Assembly (NCBI GenBank): GCA_025267735.1
Contig: CM046295.1
Location: 10,365,167-10,429,166 of the forward strand
Reading direction: 5' to 3'
Length of the DNA: 64,000 nt
Source: Mactra quadrangularis
Lineage: Eukaryota; Mollusca; Bivalvia; Venerida; Mactridae
Of this stretch, positions 40,476 to 51,995 are shown in pieces (the stretch's first letter is position 1; each line of letters starts with the position of its first letter). The notes below the pieces were generated by a model that was not told the DNA's origin, made no database searches, and was given only the letters and a program-made list of their open reading frames with translations. Both the position numbers and the translations under genes were made by a program.

Positions 40476-42784
40476 AGCATAATAGCTTAGACAATAAATT
40501 ATTGCTACTTTAAGCATCAATTACCAAATACCAAAATAGAACTGAGTAGGCATATAACAAAATCTATTTTCGTGTAGTAATGTAAATTTCTATAAACATT
40601 TACTGACAACCGGATACAACCTGGTACAGGAGATTATGTAAACTGAGATGTAAAATTTGTTTAAACAAAACAGGGATTTTATGTAACAGGGATTTTTTTA
40701 GTAAATGTAATAGATTTTCATCAATTTTCACTGTCGTCGCTATTATTTCGGCCCATGAGGAAAACAAGTATAACAAGTTTAAATAAAGATATTCACATAA
40801 ATTTTTGTATCAGTACCATTCAAATTGAAATAAATGTTAGGAAAAATGTGTTTCTAGATGATTTTGAGGTAAATTACGCTCACAGACTGTTTCACAAAAT
40901 AATGCATGTTCCCGCCTATCTGCCATTTTAACCCCATTTTACATCACCAAAAGTCATGTCTTCGTCATTATTGCAGCATTTTTTTGTCAAAAACTTCAGA
41001 AACATTCACAAGTTGCATGGGAGACAATTACAAAAACAAACATAAATCAATTTTTGTATTCATTGTGTTAACAATGAATACTCTGTTACCAATAGATTAA
41101 TAGTTGTATTCCGATCGGAGTCCTATATTTAATCAACGAGACCTAACAGCATCCATATCCGGATAATTTTCGCTACAATAAAATAGTTCATACTGAAACT
41201 GGTACTTTATGTATTTCTGCGCGAGAAAATGACCAGACGCTCAATATGACGTTACAGAATATACTTGAAGCGATTAACTTGTAACAGAGATAAGACTGTC
41301 CATAATACTCGTGAGAGGTGTGTGGCAGTACATGTACTATTAGATAGATGTACACTCGACGGCCTTCGCGGTCTATTTATAGAAAGTCACAGTCTAAACC
41401 ACTGACGAAGACACTGTGGCTGACACCATAAACAGAGAAGAATTATCAGACCATCACTGATAATAATTGTTTTATATATTGTACATTTATATATTAAATT
41501 ATCAAACATGGTTGGTTTAATTAACGGTTAATAAACATTTTTTAAAGAATTTTAATGCCTCACTTATAGAGACCACAGACGTAAGCAGTACTTTCGTGCT
41601 ATTAATTGTTTGGGGACCTTTGATGCTTTGCCTCAATATTTTCTTGTAAAGAAATATAATCTTCGTTTGATTAGCCGTCGAAATATGGGACAGAACATGT
41701 TCTTGAATCGAATAATCTGGATTGGTTATCAATAAATATAATTTCTTGCCAAATGGACAGGTGAATTATAAAGTATACCATAAAAATGAGTTTGTATGTG
41801 CTCGGTCGGAACATGACGAAATTGTTAAACTCTGACACATATATTGCTTGAATGCTTTACTAAAGGAGATGTCATACATGGCTAATCGACGATTCAAGCA
41901 TTTTTGGAATGCTAATACTTGCACTGTATACATTAAATAGGTGAAGATATCGGTCAGTCAGACCGTTTGTGTACAGAATGTCGAGCGCTCGCTATAAAAT
42001 CCAAGATGATGTCAAACAGTACATCATTGAAAAAGCGGGTGGGGGAAACAATTATTTCTGTTGATACACGAGATCTTTCATATTTTTTACCATACATATA
42101 TCATAGAGACAATTTACTGTACCAAATAAAGGGTACATTTAGTATATTTTATGCATATATGCGTGGATATTTTATGTGGAACAAGTAACACACAAGTTTG
42201 CGTCCCACTTTTCAGAAAAATTCTTTGATATAAAAAAAATAATTTTTCCTGCCACCATCTTTGGTACCTGTTACAATATATATTTCCAATGATATATTAA
42301 TACAGTACCCACAAAAAAACTACAACTCATTAATTTTGATGATTTTTTTTGTAGAATTACTAGTTTTTTATATTTAAATATGGTTGTGATAAAATGAAAA
42401 CAAATTTCAATAATGCGGCACATGAATAATATTCAGCATCTGACACCCTAGCTTAAGCCTATTTATTGTAATCATTTTCTATAATGTATTTTGTTTGGTA
42501 TTTTTGTAGACTCAGTTATAAGTAAAGTGATAAACTTTTTTAAGTAATCAGTTTTCAAAATTTTGGACAAAAGCTATTTAGTAGGCCTGCAAAGTGGAAA
42601 TGTCTCCGCACTTTTGGTGGGTATTGTATATAAAATCTAAAACAACATTATCTTTAATAGACAAGTTATCACCAATGAACCGTATGGCTAAATATGTTTG
42701 AATTAGTAAAGAAAATAAAATTAATTGGCATGTGAAGTCACATTTGCTTAATTTCTGTAATATATAATATATGTATATATATAT
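40476..42784. other. Non-coding, nothing recognised
   Basis: Small frames at 40906-41100, 41517-41732 and 41967-42188 show no domain I can name. 42180-42770 is extremely AT-rich. Confidence 0.4.
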
Positions 42785-43214
42785 AAGTAGGATAAAATAA
42801 TCAAGATAGCCTCAATTTATTGAGGCTAATGAGGAAAATAAGCTAAAATCAATAATCTAGGTATTATATTCTTGCATAAAGGTCAAGCTCAGGTTAATTC
42901 TGATGGACTATATCAATGTTTATATGAGAAAAATCAGGGGGTCGATCGTGAACTAATTGTCGAAATTTTAAGTTGAAAATCAGGTAATTGATTTTTTCTT
43001 ACGTCGACGTCAGTTTGAAATGTTATAATTTACAAAGTCTAACAGCGTAATCATTATGGTAAAGCATTGTTTTGGAATACATCTGATGTAATGATGACAC
43101 TAAGACACACATATCATGGTACTGGACTAATACAGAATATTGAACATTTTTACAAAAAAAGTTTGATGAGATTATTGAGAATTCCAGCCATGATAACAGC
43201 ATAAGGGTCAGAAT

Positions 43215-43428
43215 AAAAAATCACAAACTAATCAGTATCTGGTATGTCCACCTCTAGATTGAATGACAGCCAAACAACGTCGTCTCAATGAAATTATGAG
43301 TCGCCGGGTGAAGTGAGCAGGTGTCTGTGCCCATTCCTCGTGCAATGCACGCTCCAAATCACGTACGCTATTGACGTCATTCAAGCTAGAGGTGGACATA
43401 CCAGATACTGATTAGTTTGTGATTTTTT
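43215..43428 (-). mobile_element. Internally deleted Tc1-like element with transposase tail
   Basis: Arms 43215-43267 and 43376-43428 are near-perfect inverses (AAAAAATCACAAACTAATCA..., ATGTCCACCTCTAG). On the minus strand the middle reads LERALHEEWAQTPAHFTRRL, then RRRCLAVIQSRGGHTRY and a stop (TGA at 43234-43232), the C-terminus of Tc1-family transposases. The DDE catalytic core is gone. Because the arms include the GGHTRY codons, the element appears to have re-formed with a longer terminal repeat. Confidence 0.85.
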
Positions 43429-44084
43429 AAATGTTCAATATTCTGTCGATTGATCAAATTTTGTTACAAATCAATTTTTTGTCAATAGAATGGGGTTTAT
43501 TATAAAACATTAAATAAAACATTCTTACTGACTAAACTTTTTCCTCTCAGCATATATCTCAATATGTCAATGTTACCTCTTAATACGTAACTATCATGAT
43601 ATCCGAGATTTATCTGCATAGAAGATCGCCGAGGTAAGTCCGGTGGTAAAGTTATAACTTCCTCGATCGACCTCTCTCAAAATGCCAATATTTTTCCGAC
43701 AAAACTATTTTAATGGTTTCATATTGTTTGCATATTTTTGAATATGAGAGACAATGCATTAAACTGACGTGACCCGGGTGCGTAGAAATTTATTTTATGT
43801 TTTTTTAAAAATATATTTTAGTTTATCATAATACATGTAATGCATTTTGACCATGGCACTCTTCCTGTCTTCGATTATAGGAGGTTGGATTTAAAACAAT
43901 ATGAATTTAACGAAGGGGTAGTAAGTACAGAAATGTATGAAATGGACATAGCAAATTTACCACTTAATCCATTTTAAAGTGTACATGTATTCATTAATAT
44001 TTTTTTCAAATTTCTCTCAAGATGAAAGAAATATTAAATCATTTTCAATATAGTTATTTAATTAAATATAGGGAGGCGAGACAG

Positions 44085-44330
44085 GATAGAGCGCCATGAT
44101 CGTGCGACCACATGCACGACTCATGCAGGTTGTTTCGTCATCTCACGATGACGAACGCAGAAAACAAAGCGTTTGACCAAGTCCTAGCAAAACATCAACA
44201 GCTCTGGTAACCATGCCATATTTCCCTTCTCTAAGAAAAAGGAATGACTTGGTATTTGGGAACGACCAGAGCCAGTAAAATGCTTCGTCAGAAAAAGGCA
44301 AACGCTTGACAAAGTGAACAGACGCAGCTT
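44085..44330. other. GC-richer block of unknown origin
   Basis: This block inside the AT-rich composite element has two similar pieces (GACGAACGCAGAAAACAAAG + CGTTTGAC, and CTTCGTCAGAAAAAGGCAAA + CGCTTGAC) about 140 bp apart. Short open stretches on the plus strand are interrupted by stops. Perhaps a decayed coding fragment of a transposon. Confidence 0.35.
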
Positions 44331-44650
44331 GTCTGTTTGTTACAAGAACGTCTATGGGTCTATATACAATATATTAATTACATGGTTTTTAGTTAAATCA
44401 TACCACTGTACATTATTTATCATTATGTCAAATAAATCGTACATGGGATTATTTTACTTGAATTTTCATAACTATCATTAATACGTTTAATTACAAATCA
44501 GAATTTAATTGCTTTTTTAATTTGATAGTGCAGTTTATTTGTATTTGATAACAACTCACAAAATTTAGGATTCATCTTCCAAAATTATCTTCCCCATATT
44601 TAATGTTCTTTTTACTGTATTTAACTATTGTTACATGCTCTGCCCTTTAG

Positions 44651-44745
44651 GACCCGAATAGCTCAGTCGGCTAAGGGGAAGGAAGGGAAATATTCATTAA
44701 AATGAAAATTTCAAGAGGTCGCTGGTTCGAAACCTAGCAAAAGCA
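44651..44745 (+). mobile_element. tRNA-like / SINE head
   Basis: GACCCGAATAGCTCAGTCGG (A box) and CGCTGGTTCGAAACCTAGC (B box) are about 60 bp apart. The intervening part is AT-rich and cannot form a normal anticodon arm without an insert, so a SINE head or tRNA pseudogene is favoured over a working tRNA. Confidence 0.5.
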
Positions 44746-45315
44746 TAAATTTTTATTTTTATATTTTATTTTTTATTATATTTCTATATTTTATATTATA
44801 CATATTGACATATTGAGATATATAATCTTATGAATATTTTAAAACGACTAATGTTGTGTTTACGTTTTATTATAGTTTCTTTAAGCTGTACATGTATTAG
44901 ACTTATACAATTACACAATCATGTATCTTTATTTGAATTATTGAAATACAAAATATATATTTCAAAATTTATAATATTAGTCCAGTACCATGATATGTGT
45001 GTCTTAGTGTCATCATTACATCAGTAGATGTATTCCAAAACAATGCTTTACCATAATGATTACGCTGTTAGACATTGTAAATTATAACATTTCAAACTGA
45101 CGTCGACGTAAGAAAAGATCAATCACTTGATTTTCAACTTAAATCTTTGAATCAGAATTTTATGAAACTATTGAACCATACCTAAAAATATTGATCATAA
45201 CTTAGCCTCATATGAAACTGTATGATATTAATTATTGAACAGACCCTTCAGGGACTCAAAATAGTGATTACTGAAAACAAAATACCTTTTTCTTGATTAT
45301 TTTTATCCTACTTCT

Positions 45316-46129
45316 ATTCAATAAAGAATAAAGGCTTATGATGGAAAAGTTTCATTTCACCAAAGTGTAATCTGACAAGATCTGGAGAGATTAAGGAAAA
45401 ATTCCTGAATAAAAAATGTTAATAAAACATACTCATTTAAAAATACAATAACTGCATTTAACTTAAATATATTAATAATATGAATGATAATTATTATACT
45501 ATCAATTAATGTATTGAATATATTATTTGTACTTGTTAAAGTCATCAACATAATTAGTGTTTGGAACATTTATCACTTTTTCTTCAAAATAACTAGTTTG
45601 TGTGTAATAATGAACTCGGGTATTAAATCTTAGTATAACACTTTGAATCTTAACATTTGTTTATTTTCTTACAAGATATAGATAATTTGTGCATATAAAA
45701 CACTTTCAACTATTTTCCAAAAAATAATCCCATTCACTTGACTACATTAACCTCTTTGTTAAATCAGGTAACCGAATGAAAAAAAGAAATATAATTTATC
45801 AAACAATTAATTCTTAATCATATCTGTAAATTTTAACCTTCGTCATTAAACACCATCAGTGCAGGTAAAATTAATTTCTAAGACATTTATGATAAGCAGA
45901 AATGGGGTTTAAATACATTATTTTCTGTTCAGTTACTATATAAATCATACGAATAGCAGCAGGGTGTTTGTCCAACTTTACTCAAAAATGTGTACTACGT
46001 AGCACACATAACAGATAACAATGACATAGTTTTAAATCTCTCCTATATTAGAGATTTTTTTGACACACAGACTAATTAAACAATGTGATAGTCATATTGT
46101 AACAGTTATAGCTTTGACTAATTACAGCA
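45316..46129. other. Non-coding, nothing recognised
   Basis: AT-rich; a 70-codon hydrophobic minus-strand frame at 45357-45569 is low complexity. Confidence 0.4.
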
Positions 46130-46250
46130 GTAGTCATAGTCAACAGCTAAATCCAGAGATAAAGCCTCTTCAGGAACAGTGAGTAGGTGGACTGACCGCT
46201 GTGATATAACCTTTATAAGGTGTTTCTACAGCATAAAACCCAACAAAAAT
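46130..46250 (+). mobile_element. SINE family 2, 3' half
   Basis: CAACAGCTAAATCCAGAGAT, AGTGAGTAGGTGGACTGACC and AAAACCCAACAAAAATTG. No head. Confidence 0.8.
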
Positions 46251-46942
46251 TGAATAAATCTAAACACAATGAATACCCCAGTACTTTCAGTGCTTTGATT
46301 TAAACTCTGGAATAGTTTGTACAGCCTGCTTCAGCCAGTTATAGACAGTGACGACCGTGAAAATAAAAAAAGCACTTCGTTACAAATCCTTGTTATATAC
46401 TGTAGAATCCCTGAACAAAAAGACATGTTTAACCTGCCTTCATGGTAAATGTTACATCTGCGGCAGATCAGTAGATATTTACAAAGGGAAAATTTAAGGG
46501 GCGGGTATTTTTTTGTAAATGGAAAGAACGGATAAATCTATTTTTCTTAAATATTCCTCATTCCTTTAAGGTTTGAAGTTCGTCTAATTTTGTATTCAAC
46601 TCAATGGCAAAGATCAATTTCCGACAATTTTGAAGATTTTGTTTTTTTGTACGATTTTTCTTGGAAGGGGGGGGGGGTGGGATAGATATAAAGTTATTTA
46701 CAGCAATGTTTTAGACTCCTAAATATCAATTACGACGCGTCTGTCTTCTTTTAAATGAAAGAGAAATAACTGCTACGAGATGGTCGGATTTTGATATGAC
46801 GTCATGACTGTGATTGTCATAGACAATATTTTAAAGAACATTTTTATTAATTACCAAACAATTTATTACGTACAGCAACAATAGGTTTATTATGTATATT
46901 ACTTGAATCACAGTAAGGCCTAAATTAAAATTTAAAGTTTGT
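46251..46942. other. Non-coding, nothing recognised
   Basis: Contains a run of ten or so G near 46668. No gene. Confidence 0.4.
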
Positions 46943-47169
46943 TAGCCCTTTACCGACCGACCCAAAAAAAATGCCGCCGACTCAAAAAAAATTATTCGAA
47001 AAATGTATGTGGTGTTTTTTTTTTAATTGCTCGCTATCGTTCATCGTATTACTTTCCGGTAGTTTCTTTATGCAAATAATCCTGCTCTATGTTCCATGTG
47101 CAAATCAATGAAAACATTGTTTTTCCTACCACCGACCCAACCTCAAAAATTAGGGTCGGTAATTGGCTA
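46943..47169. mobile_element. MITE with TAGCC...TTACCGACC inverted ends
   Basis: TAGCCCTTTACCGACCGACC at the left and GGGTCGGTAATTGGCTA at the right are inverted. 227 bp, A-rich and T-rich inside, no coding. Confidence 0.65.
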
Positions 47170-48030
47170 GCAAAGTATTTTCTAGATTAGGGCTTATCGT
47201 TACTTTTGAAATCGTGAGACTTCACTATCCTTTATATCAACTTAGAAAACAAAATGGCGCCGAATTCTTAAGTGAAGGTTTACAAATGTCATGAGTTTTC
47301 GCGATATCTTGTCCGTGACGAAAAACGTCTAAAAATCAAAATAATCTGATGATAACACTTTCTGATAAATTCCACCTCTGCTGTAAGTCAGTAAATCAGT
47401 TTATCGTTGAAAATATCGACAAGAGAACGAATGGTAGAGTACCGCGAGATTACCTCTTAACAACAAACCATGCGCTGGAATATACTAATTTATTAGATGC
47501 TTTTCAGTAAATTACCGGGATTTATTTGTGAAATAAAAATCGATATTCCACTGTTTTTCTTACCAATAAAAATATAATTGTTATTTTCACCATTTGCATG
47601 CGCCGTTATGACGACATGTCATACTTAAACTTCAAAAAAGCCTCTTTGAATCATACAATAAACCGAAAATTTGTTAATTTCAGTTTTGAAGATCTATTTA
47701 TTCTATTTATTTCACTCGTAAGCTAATAATATTATATTTTTTAGTCGTGGCTACGTCACTCGTGAAAACATTACATCCTTAGCTCACTCGTGAAATAAAA
47801 ATCGATCATACACCGAAATAAACAAATATCCTCTATTTCTTTCATACTTTACGATGAAATGTTGTCTTATTTGATGATCATATATATATATATATATTAT
47901 ATTCATTGTCTAAGAATATAAATGACGATTGACATCATACGAATTTTAGGGCTGATGGAGTATGTATGGGACCATTTCATTAATTGTAGATCGATGTTGT
48001 GTTTATTTAGATAGTGATTCGCTAATGCCC
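47170..48030. other. Non-coding; (AT)n at 47881-47897
   Basis: Contains one short alternating AT tract. Otherwise unremarkable AT-rich DNA. Confidence 0.45.
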
Positions 48031-48370
48031 CAGTCCCATAAAATCGTGGCTTATTACGGACCCGTACGTGCAGACAGTTGTAGGCCGTGGGAAGCCTTGC
48101 GTATCAAGGTGACGGTATGCACATAGTACGAAACAAGACACTCGTACGGAGCCGTAGCTGGAAGATATGCATGTTTAATACATTCTCGACTACGATTTTG
48201 TTCACGATTTGACTCTGAAACTGATACATGTATCCGGGGCTCATCTCCCGACCCTGGTGAAAACGCAACAGTCCGTACGGGTACGCAAGAGTTCGTACGG
48301 GTCCTTGCGGAGCTTGATCGCACGGTGCCCGTACGGTGCCCTCACGGCTATTTTTATGTTTATGGGACTG
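48031..48370. mobile_element. GC-rich MITE with CAGTCCCATAAA ends and CGTACGG repeats
   Basis: CAGTCCCATAAA (48031) and TTTATGGGACTG (ending 48370) are exact inverses, and the similarity extends 2-3 bases outward. The interior is far more GC-rich than its surroundings and carries at least five CGTACGG/CCGTACG words near both ends, plausible transposase sites. Overlapping minus-strand frames show no domain. Confidence 0.75.
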
Positions 48371-48739
48371 TAGCTTTAGCAATTGAACCCGACAAAGTGT
48401 ATGAGTCTATTACATACAAGTGTACTAAAGACGTAATTACACGACAAAGGAGGAACTGCTTGCAATTATCGACTCTCAATCAATAATGCCGTCGAGTTAC
48501 AGCTCTCGGGCAAATATTCATTCAAACGGGCCTATAATTTCCATCAAGCCTCCCCTACAGTTTATCAACCTCTAAATTAATGCTGATTAAGGAGTTATCT
48601 AAAATAAATCATTTTTCTTTCTTTTCTTAGGTAAGTGTGAATCAATTTATTCTAAGAGCAGGATTTTGTCCAATGACTTCAGTAAGGGTGCTGTTTGATT
48701 TGTTCTATTTATATATGTATTCCAAAAGAAAGTTAAAGA

Positions 48740-49025
48740 TACTAGTTCACAGATTTGGTGAGGTTTTCAATATTTTTAAAATACCATTCAGTGTCTATAA
48801 TTGTGTCCAAAAAATTAAATCTTAATATTTTAGGACAAACTGACCCATAGATTGCAAGAAAAATGCAATAAAAGTCACAAAAATGCACAAAAATTGTCTA
48901 TACCGTGACGGTAAATTTTTACTACTTAAAACACCATCATTTGTGTTTGTATGTCAGTTTACACTAAAATTGTCATTATCAAATTACTAATTTCCTGCTT
49001 AAAAATGTTTCCAAATAATTTTGAT
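48740..49025 (-). repeat. Dispersed repeat R3, inverted copy
   Basis: Reverse complement of 38645-38925: shared AAACACCATCATTTG, TACCGTGACGGTAAATT and ATTCAGTGTCTATAATTGTG. Confidence 0.8.
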
Positions 49026-49634
49026 AGTTTAAAAAATATATTTAAGTCGAAATCTGTGAATGAGTACCTTTAACACAGTTTTTAGAGGTTTGAGGGTTTC
49101 CGCGACACAGAAAATTATTACCGACCTCTCAAAAGTCAAAGAGAGAATCAGACAGTCGATTAGTGCCATTGACTGAGACTTAATGTGATTTTTTTGAATT
49201 ACGTATGCAAATGACAAAAATTGAACTAGGCGATTTGTAATGGAAAAAATCAGAAGTAGCTAATTCCGTTCTATTTCTCGTGTCGTTCTTTAATTTAGGA
49301 TGGAATGAGATTATATAATATAAAAATGAGCTATTGTTATGTACTGTAACAGCCGAAGATAATGACCTCTGAATATGGCGACCTAAATCTTACGATAAAA
49401 TCATCGTAAGTTAAAAATAAGTAAAGATGCAAAGAATGAAAGTGATGTAGTCGATTTTTTATTTTCTTGGTACTCGATGCATATTCGAAACTTTTGTACT
49501 TAGATCTGAATTTAGAACGGGAAAGCAACGCTCACTTTATTAATCACGCAAATCTTTAAATCTAATGACTTGATATTTTCACATAAGATAAAAACGAATT
49601 TGTTTCGATTTTAATAAAAATAATTTAGATACCA

Positions 49635-50240
49635 CGTGACACAACACAACGCAGCGTAACAACTTCTTTACAACACAACATAGCACAGCGCAGCGTAGCA
49701 CAGCAAATCAAATTCTTCACGACGAAAGGTAGCATAACGCAGGACAGCTCAACACAAACAACGTGACTCAACGCAACGCAGCACATCATATTCTTCACTA
49801 CACAGCATAGAACAGCTAAAAGTATCGCAACGTCACACAACGCTGCGGAGCACAAAATATTTTTCACAACGCAATGTAGCATAGTGCATGATAGCTCAAC
49901 ACAACGTAACTTCACACAAGGCAGCGCAGCACATTTACAACGCAACGTAGCACAGTGCATGTCAGCTCAACGCAACACATCATGACACAACACAGCGCAG
50001 CACATCACATTTTCACAACGCAACGTAGCACAGTGCATGCCAGCTCAACGCAATGTATTGTGACACAACGCAACGCAGCACATCATATTTTTCACAACGC
50101 AACGTGCAGGGCGCATGTCAGCTCAACGCAACGCATCGTGACACAACGCAACGCATGCCACAACTTTTTTCACAACACAACGTAGCATGACATAGCATAG
50201 CTCAAAGCAACGTATCGTTAGTCAACACGACACATCTTAG
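49635..50240. repeat. ACAACGCAACGCAGCACA degenerate array (copy A)
   Basis: Short words CAACGCAACG, CAGCACATCA and TTTTTCACAACG recur irregularly, about every 50-95 bp at higher order. The same composition opens copy B at 57375-57715. Cys-rich minus-strand and His/Ser/Thr-rich plus-strand frames are artefacts of the repeat. Confidence 0.85.
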
Positions 50241-51682
50241 TTTAGCTTGCTTGAAAAAATACCCAGACAAATCAGAAAATATCTTATGCGACAATTTTGT
50301 TTTTATTTTTTGAATATATAGTTGAATATAATAGAATATTAATTGATATTCTTCTCTGGAACAATTCAATTATTTCTGAAAATCTTGGATTCAGAGATAG
50401 GATTTCAAAGCTTATTATGTTTTTCCTAGATCGCATTTAAAAAGGTTAGAGTGATTTAACCTCAATTCGTTCTGGCTTAGTTCTTTTGTCTCTGTCTTAC
50501 ATATTTATCTAAATGATTTTTTTTCAATTATTTATGAAATGGGTACTAGTAATTATTTACCAGCATTGGTTTATACAATTATTTACTGATTTGATAAACT
50601 GATGCTATTTTCCGGAGTGGGATTCTGATTAAATTTTATGAATTTAAAATAAAATCCAGACATGACATGTTTTTATTAAATGTATTTACATTTTTTTGTA
50701 CCAAAATTGTTTTTCGGCGCAGCTGTCTAAGCCAACTTTTTACTTATCTTATTAACCAAATTACAATACCATTCCCGTATGTCAGTTGAAATTCTCTTCC
50801 GGTATTGAGAATAAAAAATATACATGATATCATTGGTTGTCCCGATATATAGTTTAGTATACGGTCCCAAATATTTAATATGCGGTCCCAAAAAGTTAAG
50901 TTTACTGTCACAAATTTTCAATATGCGGGTCCCGAAAAATATTTCTGCAATATCGAACAAAATAAACCCTAAACAGCACTGAATAATTTTTTAAAGATAT
51001 TTCTTGTTTAAATTTATAGGTAGAAACTGGTTTGATTCTGGTGACTTGATTTTGAAATTATTTATAGAATGTTTAAAACATTTTTTAACTTTTGCTACAA
51101 CTTTTGATATATAATGGTTTTTAACATAATGTTTAACAAAAAAAATACAAATCAAATTCGACAGAAATAAAGGTCATTATTGAAACAAGTGACTTTTGTA
51201 AGACGACATCTAGCGGTAATCGTGTTCAAATCGGCGAAAAATGTATTATTTTCTTCAAATTAAAGAAATCAAATTGCTAGGTTCCAAAATTTTAAAGATT
51301 TTTTCTGCTAACCTCATTTTCATGTGCCAATTACTTGAATTACTTCGACTAGAATTATTTCCGTGTCAGTACATCGTTAAGGAAAATGAGAAAAAAGTTT
51401 GATGGAAAATAATCACGTGAACGCAAAATTTCGTAACATCTCGGTTAAGTTCGTACTCAGATCATAAATCTGGAATCTTCGGTTATTTCCGTCGCGATTT
51501 TCCGGACTCAGAATGGATGTTATGTTATTATGGGATTATGAAAAAAAACCACTTTAAATTCATTTAAACTTTTTTTATTTAAAAAAATAATTATATTGTT
51601 TGTTTCTCAAACTAAAATGTCGTCTGTTTAGTGACAAAGCCATGAAGTACTCGTACAGACCTGTTAATGGTGACAAGAGTCA

Positions 51683-51995
51683 GGTTTGTTTGTTTGTTGG
51701 TTGGGTTTAACGCCGTAGCAACACATTGTATTATGTCATATATTGGCGGTCACTCAACCTACTCACTGTTTCTGGAAAGGCTAAATCTCTGGATTTAGCT
51801 GTTAACCAACTACTAGGCGCATACTTTCGTCGGTGACTGACTACTTCCCTTTAGAATCAGTGGTAGAAGGAAGAATGGCCGTAGAAAATTATTTCATGTC
51901 CAAGCCCCACGAAAGTATGGCCTGCCCGGAAATCGAACCCATCATCTCCCGATCAGTAGACTTGTGCGCTACCGACTAAGCTAGCCGGGCGGGCA
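51683..51995 (-). mobile_element. SINE family 2, full length, 11-bp TSD
   Basis: Flanked by identical GACAAGAGTCA (51672-51682 and 51996-52006). On the minus strand it has a good A box (CTAGCTTAGTCGGTAGCGCA), B box (GGGTTCGATTTCC) and a CCAACAAACAAACAAA tail. The intact duplication marks it as one of the younger SINEs here. Absent from copy B. Confidence 0.93.

Larger units (their letters stand above)
42785..45315. mobile_element. ~2.5-kb composite inverted-repeat element
   Basis: The outer ends AAGTAGGATAAAATAATCA (42785) and TGATTATTTTTATCCTACTT (45295-45314) are inverse. Inner arms 42967-43129 and 44978-45145 are inverse over about 165 bp with high identity (TTACGTCGACGTCAGTTTGA, GGTAAAGCATTGTTTTGGAA, CATATCATGGTACTGGACTA). 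The sequence between outer and inner arms has diverged. It contains the Tc1 remnant at 43215, a GC-richer block at 44085-44330 and a tRNA-like segment at 44651. Part of the arm is shared with 35543-35605. Element boundaries are inference. Confidence 0.65.

Noticed and set aside
44651..44745. Functional tRNA gene with intron
   Set aside because: The A-to-B box distance is filled by AT-rich sequence without a clear anticodon arm; a SINE head or pseudogene is more likely.
49625..49960. Cys-rich 111-codon minus-strand frame suggesting a small secreted protein
   Set aside because: It is a by-product of the ACAACGCAACG repeat; the copy-B counterpart reads differently, and there is no signal peptide or exon structure.
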